Origin: an uncultured bacterium
GTDB taxonomy: Bacteria > Patescibacteriota > Saccharimonadia > Saccharimonadales > Saccharimonadaceae
DNA length: 64,000 nucleotides
Assembly (NCBI GenBank): GCA_903832635.1
Contig: CAILCF010000002.1
Span: forward strand, 95,136 to 159,135
Reading direction: 5' to 3'
Shown: piece by piece, positions 7,623-16,887 of the stretch
Layout of the letters: each line of letters starts with the position of its first letter
How positions within the stretch are numbered: position 1 is the stretch's first letter
The notes under the pieces: model-generated
Databases searched by the model: none
What the model saw: only the letters and a program-made list of their open reading frames with translations
Told to the model about the DNA's origin: nothing
Made by a program: the position numbers and the translations under genes

Positions 7623-8585
7623 ATGAAAGATTTTGATTTTGATGAGATAGATCGGGCGGTAAACTCCGTCAGTTCGAGTAATAATACATCAGATGCTGAT
7701 GTCAAACCCGACGATGTTGCAAGTCAAACAGATGAATCTATAACATCAAAACCAGTATCGGAAACAGCACCATCAACTCCCGCCCTTGCTGGGCGTCGTA
7801 GTTCAGGGCAGTTTATGGACGTTGTTCACCCTTCTTCGGATATGCGTCGCTCTTCAACCAAGTCGTTCGAACGACCTGTGAATTTACCTAGCAAAACACA
7901 GTCGGAATCAGTCGAACAAACACCACCGGTTGTTGAGCAAAAAGCAGAAAAATCGGAATTACCAACTCCTACAATTGAAAGCAATGTCTGGGGTGAACCA
8001 AAAACTGAATCCGAGGATGCCGATATTGATAAAATCAGCGAGGATTTAAATAGCGAAATTGACCACAAATCAGACGACCTACCGGATACCCCATTTATTT
8101 CTGGGACCAAGGTTGAAAAACGACCGCTTGGGGCATTTTCGACGGAACCACAAGAAGTTGAGCCAAGTACGGATGGCCCAAGCGAATTGGAAGAACATAA
8201 GGATAAATCGCTACCCGACGAGCTTCAGGACAAAATTTTATCAATTGAATCTAACGAAAGCAAACCCGAGCTGGAACCCGAAAAAGAACCTGTGGAACCT
8301 CCGGAAAAACTGGAAGTTACTGAAAAAATCGAAAAACCGATAATCCCGACAACCGAAACCAAGCCTGTGGCTACAACTTCGATAACCCAACAGTACAAAG
8401 AAAAACCCAGTACAGGCGATAGGGATAGCGGACCGATTTATGATACAAATTCGTACCATAAACCTCTGGTCTCACCAATAAAAAAGAAATCAAGTTGGTC
8501 AGTAATTATTTGGATTTTAGCAATACTTGTTGTTGGTGTTGGTGCCGGTGTTTTGGTGTATTACTTCGTTCGACCGATACTTTAA
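7623..8585 (+). CDS. Acidic, disordered membrane-anchored protein
   Basis: Protein of 320 residues. The first ~285 are low-complexity and very rich in Glu, Pro, Ser and Thr (for example LEPEKEPVEPPEKLEVTEK). They are followed by a basic stop-transfer (KKKSS) and one C-terminal membrane helix (WSVIIWILAILVVGVGAGVLV) with a four-residue tail. Topology is therefore a long cytoplasmic disordered domain anchored by its C-terminus. No enzyme domain. It is translated from GAGGTGG, 7 nt from its ATG, just behind tpiA. It may tether cytoplasmic partners to the membrane; that is a guess from architecture. Confidence 0.75.
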   Translation: MKDFDFDEIDRAVNSVSSSNNTSDADVKPDDVASQTDESITSKPVSETAPSTPALAGRRSSGQFMDVVHPSSDMRRSSTKSFERPVNLPSKTQSESVEQTPPVVEQKAEKSELPTPTIESNVWGEPKTESEDADIDKISEDLNSEIDHKSDDLPDTPFISGTKVEKRPLGAFSTEPQEVEPSTDGPSELEEHKDKSLPDELQDKILSIESNESKPELEPEKEPVEPPEKLEVTEKIEKPIIPTTETKPVATTSITQQYKEKPSTGDRDSGPIYDTNSYHKPLVSPIKKKSSWSVIIWILAILVVGVGAGVLVYYFVRPIL

Positions 8586-8614
8586 TCTTATATTTTAAGC
8601 TATAATAGATATTA

Positions 8615-10720
8615 ATGGACTTACTTGATGGGCTGAATCCGGCGCAAGTTAAAGCGGTGCAGATAACATCTGGACCGCTACTTATTCTGGCCGGTGCTGG
8701 TAGTGGCAAGACTAAAACGCTAACCCATAGGATTGCGTATCTGATAGCTAACGAAAAAGTTTCTCCGAACGAAATTTTAGCTGTGACCTTTACCAACAAG
8801 GCTGCCAAGGAAATGCGCGAAAGGTTGGGGATTTTATTGGGACAAAACAGTGCAAACAGAGGATTTATGCCTTGGATGGGTACATTCCATGGGATTTGTG
8901 TCAGGATGTTGCGAATTGATGGTGAAAATACCGGTGTATCCAAGACTTTTGTGATTTATGACGAAGACGACAGACGTGGTTTAATCAAACAAGTAATGAA
9001 ACGTCTGTCAATCAGTGACAACGAAATTAAGTCGCGTTCAGCCAGTACCGCTATATCTACTGCTAAAAACGAAATGATTGACCCCGAACAATATTTGGCG
9101 GCAGCAAACGTTCCATATCAAAAAAATATCGCAAAAATTTATAAAAAATACGAAGAATTGCGAAAAGACGCCTGTGCACTGGACTTTGACGATTTATTGC
9201 TAGAAGTAGTGCATTTACTGAGCAAGGCTCCGGATATACGCAAAAAATGGCAAGACAGATTCAAACATATCCTGATTGACGAATACCAAGACACCAATGC
9301 GGCTCAATACAACATCATCAAACTATTAGTTAACGAGAAGCGAAATATTTGTGTGGTAGGGGACGACTGGCAGTCGATTTACAGCTGGCGAGGTGCTGAT
9401 TTTACTAATATTTTGAATTTTGAACGTGACTTTAAGGGGACGGCGGTGATAAAACTGGAACAGAATTATCGAAGTACCGGAAATATACTGGATGCTGCCA
9501 GTAACGTTATAGCCAAAAACGTCAAACGGACCGACAAAAAACTTTGGACCAAAGCTGGTCCTGGCGCTCCTGTCCAAGTACATGAAGTTTTCGACGAAGC
9601 CGAAGAGGCGAATTTGGTGGCTGAAAGAATCTCATCGCACGTCACGATTGGCGCTCGAAAATACGACGATTTTGCGGTTTTATACCGTACCAACGCCCAA
9701 AGCTACACACTGGAACGGGCTTTTTTACGCTTTCGAGTCCCCTATCAAATTATTGGCGGCGTTAGGTTTTATGACCGTAAAGAAATCAAAGACGTTGTCG
9801 CGTATTTGCGACTAATATATCAGCCCCAAGATAGGATGAGTTTCAGTCGGATTGCAAATGTTCCGGTTCGTAGTGTTGGCGCGATGAGTTTGGAAAAGTT
9901 TTTGCAGTGGCAGTCCGAAGGTGATATGGATATTATTACTGCACTAGAAAATGTTAATCAGACCAGTACTATTACCGCCAAAGCCAAATCGTCCTTATTA
10001 ACCTTGGGACAAAAACTTAGGCAGCTTCAGGCGGATTTGGACACAGCAACACCAAATGAGCTGATTGAACGAATGCTTGGACTAGTGGGATATCGTGACT
10101 ATATAGCCGATGGTAGTCCAGCCGCCGAAGAACGCGAAGCTAATATTGGCGCGCTTTTATCTGACGCCCAAAGCTTTGTTACTTTATCTGATTTTTTGGA
10201 AGAAGTGGCGTTAATGAGTAGTGCAGACACCGAAAGTAAGGGTCAAAAAGTTACCCTAATGACTCTTCATGCCGCCAAAGGCCTGGAATTTCCAGTCGTT
10301 TTTATTGTTGGAATGGAAGAGGGAATTTTGCCACATGCCAGAGTATACGAAGCCGGCCCGGACGAATTAGAGGAAGAACGCCGGTTGGCATACGTCGGTA
10401 TGACCCGGGCTCGCGAAGAATTACACTTAACCTATGCCGGTAGCCGTATGCAATTTGGCCAACGCGGGTATAATCCAATGTCACGCTTTATTTCCGATAT
10501 GGGCGACCAAGTGGCACTTTCAGCTCCGGTAGCTCCAAAATTTGTTGCCGAGCAGGAGTTTTACAGTGACGAGATATTTACGGTTGGTGAAAGCGTTCGC
10601 TCGGCGACTTTTGGCTGTGGTCAAATAACAGAGATTGATGGCTTGGCGCTAACAATCAAATTTGACGATGGCCGAACAAAAAAACTGAATACTGAATACG
10701 CTAGGCTGGAAAAAATTTAG
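8615..10720 (+). CDS. uvrD: UvrD/PcrA-type DNA helicase
   Basis: Superfamily 1A 3'-5' helicase for nucleotide excision and mismatch repair, 701 residues. Motifs in order: Q motif LNPAQ, Walker A GAGSGKT, TFTNKAAKEM, Walker B IDEYQDTN, GDDWQSIYSWRGAD, QNYRS, TLHAAKGLEFPVVF, RRLAYVGMTRA. It ends in the C-terminal Tudor-like segment typical of PcrA/UvrD (FGCGQITEIDGLALTIKF). TATAAT at 8601-8606 leaves 8 nt before the ATG and there is no Shine-Dalgarno, so the mRNA is probably leaderless. Its last codons and terminator are repeated at 13.7 kb. Confidence 0.97.
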   Translation: MDLLDGLNPAQVKAVQITSGPLLILAGAGSGKTKTLTHRIAYLIANEKVSPNEILAVTFTNKAAKEMRERLGILLGQNSANRGFMPWMGTFHGICVRMLRIDGENTGVSKTFVIYDEDDRRGLIKQVMKRLSISDNEIKSRSASTAISTAKNEMIDPEQYLAAANVPYQKNIAKIYKKYEELRKDACALDFDDLLLEVVHLLSKAPDIRKKWQDRFKHILIDEYQDTNAAQYNIIKLLVNEKRNICVVGDDWQSIYSWRGADFTNILNFERDFKGTAVIKLEQNYRSTGNILDAASNVIAKNVKRTDKKLWTKAGPGAPVQVHEVFDEAEEANLVAERISSHVTIGARKYDDFAVLYRTNAQSYTLERAFLRFRVPYQIIGGVRFYDRKEIKDVVAYLRLIYQPQDRMSFSRIANVPVRSVGAMSLEKFLQWQSEGDMDIITALENVNQTSTITAKAKSSLLTLGQKLRQLQADLDTATPNELIERMLGLVGYRDYIADGSPAAEEREANIGALLSDAQSFVTLSDFLEEVALMSSADTESKGQKVTLMTLHAAKGLEFPVVFIVGMEEGILPHARVYEAGPDELEEERRLAYVGMTRAREELHLTYAGSRMQFGQRGYNPMSRFISDMGDQVALSAPVAPKFVAEQEFYSDEIFTVGESVRSATFGCGQITEIDGLALTIKFDDGRTKKLNTEYARLEKI

Positions 10721-10772
10721 ATTTTACATATTATAAAATAAAAGTCTCGTTTAGAAGGTCCGTCCTTCTAAA
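10706..10772 (+). repeat. uvrD 3' end plus GGTCCGTCC terminator, copy 1
   Basis: The last codons of uvrD (LEKI-stop), a 40-nt AT-rich spacer and a hairpin (arms TTTAGAAGG and CCTTCTAAA, loop TCCGT, 10750-10772) recur at 13707-13773 with only two differences in about 67 nt. The hairpin itself belongs to a family also seen at about 5.0, 22.0 and 31.5 kb and would act as a terminator. Confidence 0.9.
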
Positions 10773-10904
10773 TTCTTCTAAATTTATTAGCTAGCAATTT
10801 AATATAAGATGTATATATTACATCGTATATTACTTGCATATATATATATATGAAATATAATAAAGCTTATATTAACTTAAATATAAAAATAGAGGGAAAA
10901 TATT

Positions 10905-12107
10905 ATGGGAATATCAAAAAATCTTAAGACAAGGTTGGTGACTTTAGTAACTTTGGCAGCTGTTGGGTCTATGTTGGCAACTGCTAGCCTGACTACACTA
11001 GTACACGCAGCTCCCCCAGTTGATAATTGGTTAGGGACAGACTGTAATGCTGCAGTCACACCTGATTGTTCATGGAGTAATATAAACAACTGGGATAATG
11101 GCGTTCCGATAAATGGTATGAATCTTGTTTTTGACCAAAACAATATGCAGGGTTTACTACCTACCTCATTTCCTACGAATGATATGACAGGTTTATCGGT
11201 CGCAACAATAACAATGCGTAGTGACAAGACTAATTTAGCTACTCCATTGGAAATTCAAGGTAACTCGATTACTGTAACAGGTAATAGCAATATAGTTATC
11301 GATGTAACTGCGGATGTACCAGCTTATATATATTTGAACAATATAACATTAGGCGCTGACTCGATAGTATCCAATACAAGCGCGGCCTTATTAATCGGCT
11401 TACCAATCGGAAAAGGTGGTGGCTCTACGTTAACGCTTAATGGTCATAGTTTAAACTTTAATGTAACAAATGATGTTCATATTGATTCAGTTATCCAAGG
11501 GGTTGGCTTTGTCACATACAACGGATCTGGTGTTACTTTTACTATAGCTGCAACCAATACATATTCCGGCTCAACTAAGATTAATGGTGGAACAACTGTC
11601 ACTGGTGGCATCAGTACCTTCGGGACGTCAGTAGTGGAAATTGCTGGCGGTGGCCATGTAATATTTGACAAATTAGTAGATGGCGCAATTATTGCCAATG
11701 CTATCAACGTTGAGAATGGAGTATCAACAAGCGCATCGTTAACTTTTGGTGCAAGTAGTTCTGGGACCGTTGCGGCACACAACATTACACTTTTAGGCAC
11801 GACTCGATTTAATAATACTGGTGTAAATGGGAGTGGAAGTGGTCTAACGGTTGATATAAATGGCATAGTTGCTAATGGTAATTGTCTTGTGTACGCTAGC
11901 AATGATTCAGTCGTTACGAACGGGAGTCCCACATGGTATTTCATAAACGGACCAGGATCAGCGAACTGTTCTACCAAAAGTGTCACAGCACCAAACACAG
12001 CGATTCAACAGTTTGTTTTTGCTAACCCAATTATCATAGCTGGTCTAGGCATACTTACAGCAGGAATAATTGTTTTTGCAAGTCGTCGTCAACTAAGTAA
12101 AAAATAA
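10905..12107 (+). CDS. Secreted cell-wall protein, likely sortase substrate
   Basis: 400 residues. N-terminal signal peptide (basic start, hydrophobic stretch, VHAAPP cleavage region). The body is rich in Gly, Asn, Thr and Val with short beta-strand repeats like those of autotransporter-associated or parallel-beta adhesins (TNTYSGSTKINGGTTVTGG). The C-terminus has sortase-signal layout: an APNTA motif (form xPxTx), a hydrophobic helix (IIIAGLGILTAGIIVFA), then RRQLSKK. A sortase gene follows directly, so this is its probable substrate. It has its own Shine-Dalgarno (GAGGGA) and an AT-rich upstream region. The fold assignment is tentative. Confidence 0.8.
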   Translation: MGISKNLKTRLVTLVTLAAVGSMLATASLTTLVHAAPPVDNWLGTDCNAAVTPDCSWSNINNWDNGVPINGMNLVFDQNNMQGLLPTSFPTNDMTGLSVATITMRSDKTNLATPLEIQGNSITVTGNSNIVIDVTADVPAYIYLNNITLGADSIVSNTSAALLIGLPIGKGGGSTLTLNGHSLNFNVTNDVHIDSVIQGVGFVTYNGSGVTFTIAATNTYSGSTKINGGTTVTGGISTFGTSVVEIAGGGHVIFDKLVDGAIIANAINVENGVSTSASLTFGASSSGTVAAHNITLLGTTRFNNTGVNGSGSGLTVDINGIVANGNCLVYASNDSVVTNGSPTWYFINGPGSANCSTKSVTAPNTAIQQFVFANPIIIAGLGILTAGIIVFASRRQLSKK

Positions 12108-12126
12108 TAGTACTCTAAAAAATCAA

Positions 12127-12168
12127 AGATTGACAGGCAGACAAACAATTGCGTCTGTCTGTCAATCT
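12127..12168. terminator. 16-bp inverted repeat between surface protein and sortase
   Basis: Arms AGATTGACAGGCAGAC (12127-12142) and GTCTGTCTGTCAATCT (12153-12168) pair with one G-T wobble around a 10-nt loop. No T tract follows on the plus strand. It could attenuate read-through so that the surface protein is made in excess over the sortase, or stabilise the upstream mRNA. Confidence 0.6.
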
Positions 12169-12216
12169 GACTATCGGCCGGGTATACAAACAATAAACAA
12201 ACAATAAACAAAAAAC

Positions 12217-13233
12217 ATGGATAGAAATTATTATCACCAACGCATACGAGGGCAAATACGTCCGCTTCCAAGATTGGCCAACAAAAAATTGCCGGTTGAA
12301 CGGAAGGATTATACGACACCTGCGGTGGTTAAGGAAAATTTAACAAAATACTCGACAGTTACGCCAGTTTTTGTATCATCAATCCCAACCCCAAAACCTA
12401 GCATACGCCATCATAAATTTTCTGCAAAAAGCAAAATCAAAACACGAAACCTGAAAAAAAATCTAGCTGATACGACCAATAAATCGATGTTGCTTTCAAA
12501 GGCTATTCAAGCTAATGCAAGACGCGAAAAAAGGCACCAGACTAATAAATTGATTGCGCGTCGATTGTCATTGGGAATTTTTTTAATGATATTGCTTGGT
12601 TCTACTGGCTACGTCAGTATTAATGTTTGGCAGACTAATACTCAAGCTGAACAGGTACTGGCGACATCCAAACCTAGCACACCTAAAAAAATTGATAAAT
12701 CAACCAGTACGCAGACATTAGCTAAAGGTATAGACATCACAAAACCTTCCGCAAGTAGCCTAACAAGTTATAAAGTAGCTCCTGATTTTCCTAGATCGAT
12801 TTATATTAAAAATATTTCCGTTTCAGCTCGTGTTATGCCGATGGGAGTAAATAGCGACAGAAGTATGCAATCGCCAAGTAATGCCTTTGATGCAGGTTGG
12901 TATACTGCCAGTGCCAAACCTGGTCAAGCCGGTGCCATGCTTGTGGACGGTCATGCTTCGCAGACCGGCACTCACTATGGCTTATTCGGTTATATTACGA
13001 AACTCAAGAATGGCGACCAGATTACCATAGAGAGGGGTGATGGTGTACGTTTTAATTATGTAGTAGCCCATACGGAAGTTACTCCTTTGGCTAATGTTGA
13101 TATGAATAAGCTATTAGTACCATATGGCGGTGCAAAGCAGGGGATTAATTTGATAGCTTGTACGGGGAAATGGACGAGTGACAAAAGCACGCTTGATCAA
13201 AGAGTGCTTGTTTTTGCCACTTTGAAAGGGTAA
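12217..13233 (+). CDS. Sortase with long cytoplasmic N-terminal extension
   Basis: 338-residue transpeptidase that would attach the preceding surface protein to the cell envelope. A basic cytoplasmic region of about 118 residues precedes one membrane helix (119-137); the extracellular sortase barrel follows. Catalytic residues are visible: H246 in LVDGHAS, C315 in LIACTG and R329 in LDQRVLVFA. The class is uncertain; it resembles class E/F-like enzymes more than SrtA. The cytoplasmic extension is unusually long for a sortase. The next gene starts 3 nt after its stop. Confidence 0.9.
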   Translation: MDRNYYHQRIRGQIRPLPRLANKKLPVERKDYTTPAVVKENLTKYSTVTPVFVSSIPTPKPSIRHHKFSAKSKIKTRNLKKNLADTTNKSMLLSKAIQANARREKRHQTNKLIARRLSLGIFLMILLGSTGYVSINVWQTNTQAEQVLATSKPSTPKKIDKSTSTQTLAKGIDITKPSASSLTSYKVAPDFPRSIYIKNISVSARVMPMGVNSDRSMQSPSNAFDAGWYTASAKPGQAGAMLVDGHASQTGTHYGLFGYITKLKNGDQITIERGDGVRFNYVVAHTEVTPLANVDMNKLLVPYGGAKQGINLIACTGKWTSDKSTLDQRVLVFATLKG

Positions 13234-13235
13234 TC

Positions 13236-13661
13236 ATGATAAGAGAGATCCTGATTCAAAAACGAACCCTAGGTCAAGTTAATACGATATATCGAGCAAG
13301 AATGACCGAAAGAGTAGTTATTAATAATCGTTTAGCTAGTCAAACCCCAGCTCGTCCGACGGGTGCGATTTTATCAGTTGAAACAAGAATGTCAGTCGAA
13401 GAAATGGCACTTGAAATGGAAAGGTTAACAGTAAAATGGCTAGCATATCCTAAGTTCAACAGCTCAGTCCCAGCAATATCAGTTAAAAATGACAAGCAAC
13501 CAGCAAATGATAGTAAACAATTCATTAATACGATATCTATAAAACGAACAATTTTCTTTATTTTGACAGCTATAATGATATTAACTACAGGCTATGTAAC
13601 TTATTCGGCCTGGGTGACAAACAATCAGCTCAAGGTCCAAATTCAAAATCAAGAGAAATAA
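13236..13661 (+). CDS. Sortase-anchor-like membrane protein without catalytic domain
   Basis: 141 residues: basic cytoplasmic part, one membrane helix (IFFILTAIMILTTGYVTYSAW) and a short outer tail. The helix and following residues (TTGYVTYSAWVTNNQ) resemble the same region of the sortase just upstream (STGYVSINVWQTNTQ), so it looks like a truncated paralogue of the sortase N-terminal anchor. It may partner the sortase in the membrane, or be a decaying duplicate. It starts 3 nt after the sortase stop, so it is in the same operon. Confidence 0.65.
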   Translation: MIREILIQKRTLGQVNTIYRARMTERVVINNRLASQTPARPTGAILSVETRMSVEEMALEMERLTVKWLAYPKFNSSVPAISVKNDKQPANDSKQFINTISIKRTIFFILTAIMILTTGYVTYSAWVTNNQLKVQIQNQEK

Positions 13662-13679
13662 TAAGAACTCTTAAGTTAA

Positions 13680-13776
13680 AAACCAATATATGCTGAACAC
13701 GCCCGACTAGAAAAAATCTAGATTTTACATATTATAAAATAAAAGTCTCGTTTAGAAGGTCCGTCCTTCTAAAAGT
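13680..13776 (+). pseudogene. Relic of a second uvrD 3' end plus terminator, copy 2
   Basis: In the uvrD reading frame the segment before 13721 reads KPIYAEHARLEKI-stop, against KKLNTEYARLEKI-stop in the intact gene. The EHARLEKI codons differ mostly by synonymous changes. The downstream spacer and hairpin (13751-13773) are nearly identical to 10722-10772. It is therefore the end of a diverged uvrD allele, left behind when the surface-protein/sortase genes were inserted or when uvrD was replaced. The hairpin still serves as a terminator before the next gene. Confidence 0.85.
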
Positions 13777-13837
13777 TAGTTGTTGGGGTTGATTTTTGGT
13801 ATAATTAACTTATACCGATAAGGTATATTAAGAATTT

Positions 13838-14986
13838 ATGAATATTCTGAAACGAAAGTCTGTAACACTTATCGCCGCGCTGGTAACTGCGCTTATTTTT
13901 TTGGTGTTTGCCACAGTTTTCACTATTTCCAGTACGACTCACGCCCAAGATGCCGGTGGCATGCAAAATGCTCATCTGATTACAATTCACGATCGCGGGA
14001 ATACTAAAGTAATTTTGACAAAAGCATCGACAATCGGTAATGCGATAATGGATGCCGGTATACCAATTGACAAAAAAGATTTGGTTGAACCGGATATTAA
14101 TCAAAAACTCATCGCAACGCATTATCAGGTTAATATTTATCGTGCCAGACCAGTATTGGTAATTGACGGAAATATCCGACAAAAAATTATTACTCCTTAC
14201 CAAACTCCGCTTCAGATAGCCGCAAGTGCCGGGATTGTGGTTTACCCCGAAGACATTACGACTATAGACCAGGTTGACGAATTGACAGATGGAGCCGGTT
14301 TAAAAATGACAATCAAACGGGCGACTCCTTTAGAATTCACCCTTTACGGCAAGACTTCAACGGTTCGGACTCAAGCCAATACGGTAAGAGGAATGTTGTC
14401 TGAAAAAGGCATAAAAATGACAAAAGATGACCGTGTATCACCGGATATTAGTACAACGATTACTCCCGAACTTGCAGTAAAAGTATGGCGTGAAGGCAAG
14501 CAGACGATTACAGCCGAAGAGCCGGTTGATTTCGAGATACAAAAAATCCAAGATGCCGATCAGACGGTTGGATATCTGAATATAACTACTCCGGGTGTTA
14601 AAGGATTGCGTAACGCGACGTATGAAATTATTGTTGCTGATGGCCAAGAAGTATCCCGAAAAGAGATTGCTAGTTTGGTTACTAAACAACCAGTAAAACA
14701 GATTGAAATTGTTGGGGCAAAACCTACTTTCGGCGGTGATTTTGGAGCTGCGTTGGCGAAACTTAGGGCGTGTGAATCGGGAGGCAACTATGCTAACAAG
14801 AATAATCCAACCTATCGAGGCGCATACCAATACAGCTACAGTACCTGGGCTAATAAATATGGAATTTATGACCCGGCCAATGCTACGCCGGCTCAACAGG
14901 ACCAAGCGGCACGCGAAACCTATGTTCGTCGTGGATGGCAACCATGGCCAAATTGTGGCGCAGGTTTACCGGATATTTATCGCTAA
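13838..14986 (+). CDS. Rpf/YabE-like cell-wall hydrolase
   Basis: 382 residues, exported through an N-terminal signal/anchor (residues 10-32). Three DUF348-type ubiquitin-like repeats (for example GNTKVILTKASTIGNAIMDAG) are followed by a G5-like domain (EEPVDFEIQKIQD). The C-terminus is a lysozyme-like domain with the likely catalytic glutamate in LRACESGGNY and the YRGAYQYSYSTW signature of resuscitation-promoting factors. It would cleave peptidoglycan glycan strands. Order rpf-rsmA, with metG-tatD close by, matches the metG/tatD/rpfB/ksgA cluster of Gram-positive bacteria. A small inverted repeat (GGTATAA and TTATACC) overlaps its promoter region. Confidence 0.88.
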   Translation: MNILKRKSVTLIAALVTALIFLVFATVFTISSTTHAQDAGGMQNAHLITIHDRGNTKVILTKASTIGNAIMDAGIPIDKKDLVEPDINQKLIATHYQVNIYRARPVLVIDGNIRQKIITPYQTPLQIAASAGIVVYPEDITTIDQVDELTDGAGLKMTIKRATPLEFTLYGKTSTVRTQANTVRGMLSEKGIKMTKDDRVSPDISTTITPELAVKVWREGKQTITAEEPVDFEIQKIQDADQTVGYLNITTPGVKGLRNATYEIIVADGQEVSRKEIASLVTKQPVKQIEIVGAKPTFGGDFGAALAKLRACESGGNYANKNNPTYRGAYQYSYSTWANKYGIYDPANATPAQQDQAARETYVRRGWQPWPNCGAGLPDIYR

Positions 14987-15762
14987 TGTCAGCTCAAAAT
15001 AAATCTTTGGGACAAAATTGGCTTCGTGACCGCGAAACTCTGGCTAATATTGCCGATTGTGCCGAAATAATAGACACAGATACGGTACTTGAAATTGGTC
15101 CGGGGCTGGGTACATTAACCAGTGAACTATTGAAAAACGCCAGGGAAGTGATTGCGGTTGAATTTGACAAGGAACTAGCACGTAAATTACCAGCCCAATT
15201 CCCCGGCAAAAATTTAAAAGTTATTTCTAGTGATATCTTGAAATTTGATTTGTCCGATTTGCCAACCGACTATAAAGTTGTGGGCAATATCCCCTATTAC
15301 ATCACGAACAAAATTGTACAAATATTATTAACAGCCCGAAATAAACCTACAATAACTGTTTTACTGGTTCAAAAAGAGGTGGCACAGCGTTTGGCAGCTA
15401 AACCTGGGAAAATGAGCATTTTGTCAGTCAGTGCTCAGATTTTTGCTGAGGTGAGTTTAGGAGATGTAGTACCGGCGAAACTCTTTTCACCGGTTCCAAA
15501 AGTTGATAGCCAGATAGTTATCTTGAAAACACGACAACATTCCTTAATTACTGACTCCAAAGAAGCTGATTTTTTTAAGGTTGTCAAAGCCGGCTTTTCG
15601 TCAAAGCGTAAAAAATTACGAAGTAGCCTGGCTGGTGGATTAAAGCTTCCCAAAGACGAAATCGAAATAATTCTGAGGAAATCTGGTATTGACCCCAACT
15701 CTCGTGCTGAAGCGTTAAGTCTGGAAGACTGGACTCGGTTGGCAAATATTGTTGCCCCATAG
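14986..15762 (+). CDS. rsmA: 16S rRNA dimethyladenosine transferase
   Basis: Dimethylates two adjacent adenines near the 3' end of 16S rRNA late in 30S assembly (KsgA family), about 258 residues. Visible: the N-terminal KSLGQNWL, SAM-binding LEIGPGLGTLT, acidic VEFDKELA, catalytic GNIPYYIT, and the C-terminal helical domain (FKVVKAGFSSKRKKLRSSL). The start ATG overlaps the stop of the Rpf-like gene (TAATG), indicating translational coupling. Confidence 0.96.
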   Translation: MSAQNKSLGQNWLRDRETLANIADCAEIIDTDTVLEIGPGLGTLTSELLKNAREVIAVEFDKELARKLPAQFPGKNLKVISSDILKFDLSDLPTDYKVVGNIPYYITNKIVQILLTARNKPTITVLLVQKEVAQRLAAKPGKMSILSVSAQIFAEVSLGDVVPAKLFSPVPKVDSQIVILKTRQHSLITDSKEADFFKVVKAGFSSKRKKLRSSLAGGLKLPKDEIEIILRKSGIDPNSRAEALSLEDWTRLANIVAP

Positions 15763-15783
15763 CGCTAATGCTATACTAACCAC

Positions 15784-16833
15784 ATGCCAAAACGTAATAC
15801 AAACTCCGGTTTTACTATCGTTGAGTTTTTAGTAGTTCTTGTAGCTATCGCAATTATTGCTGCTATAACTTTGGTTGGATATAACCTTATCTTGCAAAAT
15901 GCCATTGCGACTTCATTACAAACCAATTTAAAAAATGCTGCCAAGCAATTGGTGGTTGACGGAGTTCGCAGTACCACAGGTGTTTTCCCGGCAACACTTG
16001 CGGTTGCAAACAATGGTTCAGGGATTAATTTTCCTTCAACCACAACTACAACATATAAAGTTGATAATACCGACACTCCAAAAACATTCTGTCTGACAGC
16101 AACCCAAAATAGCCAAACATACTTTATTACTCAGGAAGCCACACCGTTACCTGGCCCTTGTCCGGCTTTATATCTTGACCCAGGACTACAGTCGTCATAC
16201 TCGGGTACAGGTACAGTTCTGACTGATTTGAGTGGCAACGGGAATAATGGAGTTATATCTGGAGGTGTTAGCTACAGCAACTCTTATGGTGGGGTCCTAG
16301 TTTTTGATGGAGCTAGTGGTACCGTAACTATTACTGACCCAGTAAGCGGTATACTCGATTTCGGGAATAATAACTTTACGATAAGTGTCTGGGTAAAATT
16401 CCCATTGGCCGGTTCATCTACATGGGATGGGATAATTAGCAAAGGTTATACATCAAGCGCACCAGCAAACACCTGGGGTATCGTAACCGGTAACCCTGTA
16501 ACAGGGTTGTATTATGAAGATTCCGTTAATGCTGGAGGTTCCTTTAACGCTAACTACTCTTTTTCTAGCGTTCCAGTTTCTAATTTACATAACGTTGCAG
16601 TTACTAGATCTGGCGGTACGGCTTATAAATTCTATCTTGACGGAGTACAAAACGGTTTACTAACCTCTGGTCAAACCGCTAACTTATCAAACGCCAATGA
16701 TGTACTAATCGGAGTAGCCGGTGGTAGATTCCTTAACTCTTCAATCGGAGAGATTCGTATTTATAACCAGGCTTTAACCGCCAATGACATAAGAAATAAT
16801 TTTAATGCTCTTCGTGTTCGTTGTGGACTCTAG
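15784..16833 (+). CDS. Type IV pilin-like protein with fused LamG/concanavalin domain
   Basis: 349 residues. It starts with a class III signal: basic leader, prepilin peptidase site G|FTIVE, then hydrophobic helix (FLVVLVAIAIIAAITLVGYN). A short pilin-like body follows, then a LamG-type lectin fold (LVFDGASGTVTITDPV; NFTISVWVKF; IGEIRIYNQAL). It probably places a carbohydrate- or protein-binding domain on a pilus or pseudopilus. TATACT at 15772-15777 lies six nt before the ATG, so it is likely leaderless. One of three modular pilins in the window. Confidence 0.9.
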   Translation: MPKRNTNSGFTIVEFLVVLVAIAIIAAITLVGYNLILQNAIATSLQTNLKNAAKQLVVDGVRSTTGVFPATLAVANNGSGINFPSTTTTTYKVDNTDTPKTFCLTATQNSQTYFITQEATPLPGPCPALYLDPGLQSSYSGTGTVLTDLSGNGNNGVISGGVSYSNSYGGVLVFDGASGTVTITDPVSGILDFGNNNFTISVWVKFPLAGSSTWDGIISKGYTSSAPANTWGIVTGNPVTGLYYEDSVNAGGSFNANYSFSSVPVSNLHNVAVTRSGGTAYKFYLDGVQNGLLTSGQTANLSNANDVLIGVAGGRFLNSSIGEIRIYNQALTANDIRNNFNALRVRCGL

Positions 16834-16887
16834 ATAAAAATAGGTATGAACAGACTATTGTTCTATCTGTTACAATAATACTAAGTT

